Under the pieces are notes generated by a model that was not told the origin of the DNA, did no database searches, and was given only the letters and a program-made list of their open reading frames with translations. From Methanomicrobiaceae archaeon UBA436 (GTDB taxonomy: Archaea; Halobacteriota; Methanomicrobia; Methanomicrobiales; Methanoculleaceae), in contig DAFR01000044.1 of assembly GCA_002497965.1 (NCBI GenBank), positions 1-6,462 of the forward strand: a DNA stretch of 6,462 bases, written 5' to 3'. Shown here in pieces: positions 5,696 to 6,462 of the stretch (position 1 is its first letter; each line of letters starts with the position of its first letter). The translations under genes were made by a program, and so were the position numbers.

Positions 5696-6462
5696 ATGCA
5701 CCTTGCAGACGGGGTGATCCCCGCCGATTACCAGGGCTACGTCCGGCGAAAGCGCCTCTGGATACTCGGAGGTGTGGTCACCCTGGCCCTCCTGTTGATA
5801 GTCTCGATATCGGTCGGTGCGGTTGCCATCCCGCCCTATGAGGTCTTCCTCTCCTTGCTGAACGGCAGCATCGACCGGATAAACCTGCTCTTCAACCCCG
5901 GTGGCACCCTCGATCTCTCCAGCACCGATCGGATCGTCTGGAACATCCGTCTTCCTCAGGCGCTTGCCGCGATCATTGCCGGGGTCGGACTCTCGGTGGC
6001 CGGGGTTGCCATGCAGTCGATCCTCCGCAACCCGCTCGGGTCACCGTATACGCTTGGTATATCGAACGCTGGTGCATTCGGGGCAGCGGTCTCGGTCATC
6101 CTCCTCGGCACCGGGCAGATGCATTCCACGGCTGCAGACGCTGTCAGACTGAGCAACCCTTACCTGACAACGGTGGTGGCATTCATATTCTGCCTCCTTG
6201 CAACCGCGGTGATCCTCCTGATCTCCCGTATACGTGGAACGTCGCCCGAGGTGATGGTGCTCGCGGGGGTTGCCCTCTCCTCCCTCTTCACGGCCGGGAC
6301 TATGTTCCTCCAGTACTTCGCCGACGATACCCAGCTCTCTGCGGTCGTCTTCTGGACGTTTGGCGACGTCGGTCGGGCCACATGGCAGGAACTCGGGATC
6401 ATGGCTTTCGTCACCCTGGCGGGGTCTCTCTACTTCATCGCGAACCGCTGGAACTACAACGC
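5696..6462 (+). CDS. FecCD/BtuC-type ABC importer permease (3' end beyond window)
   Basis: The first 255 residues of a polytopic inner-membrane permease are present; full-length relatives have about 330-370. After a short cytoplasmic N-terminus (MHLADGVIPADYQGYVRRKR) comes TM1 (about 21-45). The family signature is at 85-121: RLPQALAAIIAGVGLSVAG, then MQSILRNPLGSPYTLG, with further helices near 123-139, 156-177, 186-207 and 233-249. The late-TM motif FWTFGDVGRATW corresponds to the family's W-x-x-G-S-L...W region. Two details differ from the BtuC/FhuB pattern: RLPR is RLPQ here, and the loop after the third helix (about 139-157) contains His143. The ATG is 4 bases after the binding-protein stop and has a Shine-Dalgarno sequence, so the genes are translated as an operon. 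An ATPase gene (FecE/BtuD type) is expected downstream. The N-terminal MHLADG resembles the metal-binding start of CbiM/NikM. Confidence 0.93.
   Translation, partial: MHLADGVIPADYQGYVRRKRLWILGGVVTLALLLIVSISVGAVAIPPYEVFLSLLNGSIDRINLLFNPGGTLDLSSTDRIVWNIRLPQALAAIIAGVGLSVAGVAMQSILRNPLGSPYTLGISNAGAFGAAVSVILLGTGQMHSTAADAVRLSNPYLTTVVAFIFCLLATAVILLISRIRGTSPEVMVLAGVALSSLFTAGTMFLQYFADDTQLSAVVFWTFGDVGRATWQELGIMAFVTLAGSLYFIANRWNYN

Overview
The window looks like a piece of a moderately GC-rich euryarchaeal genome, most likely a methanogen of the order Methanomicrobiales (Methanoculleus-like). This is inferred from protein style, not from a marker gene. The signs are: a lipobox-bearing secreted solute-binding protein and FecCD permease of the type common in methanogens; an NDP-forming acyl-CoA synthetase; a family 4 (Fe-S) uracil-DNA glycosylase; AT-rich TATA-like elements close to start codons that lack Shine-Dalgarno sequences; and a T-run downstream of a stop codon. 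There are no RNA genes, insertion sequences or CRISPR arrays.

Layout. (1) 1-665, minus strand: the 5' part of a gene for a probable exported protein, running off the left edge. Its reading frame is broken once, near 482-504. (2) About 666-1083: a roughly 400-base intergenic stretch without a convincing gene, holding two small hairpins and, at its right end, a TATA-like element. (3) 1084-2139, plus strand: a two-gene operon of a family 4 uracil-DNA glycosylase and an Ap4A-hydrolase-like Nudix protein, 6 bases apart. (4) 2140-2211: a short convergent spacer with a T9 terminator for the minus-strand gene. (5) 2212-4269, minus strand: a fused NDP-forming acyl-CoA synthetase with its ATP-grasp part placed N-terminally. 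(6) 4270-4506: a divergent control region with a strong dyad in the synthetase leader and a very AT-rich promoter for the transporter. (7) 4507 to the right edge, plus strand: an ABC importer operon for an iron, siderophore, corrinoid or similar substrate, with a lipoprotein binding protein followed after 4 bases by a FecCD permease cut by the window end.

Functional reading. The glycosylase and Nudix genes form a nucleic-acid or nucleotide maintenance pair: uracil removal from DNA and breakdown of dinucleoside polyphosphates. The synthetase would interconvert an acyl-CoA with acid plus ATP. The transporter would import a metal complex across the archaeal membrane; its ATPase gene presumably lies just beyond the window.

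Most notable points. The glycosylase has a histidine in place of one of the four Fe-S cysteines and contains only three cysteines in all. The FecCD permease starts with a Met-His-Leu-Ala-Asp-Gly sequence resembling the metal-binding N-terminus of CbiM/NikM transporters. The exported-protein gene is frameshifted. The synthetase leader carries a long dyad next to its ribosome binding site. I do not see a clearly new multi-gene system here.
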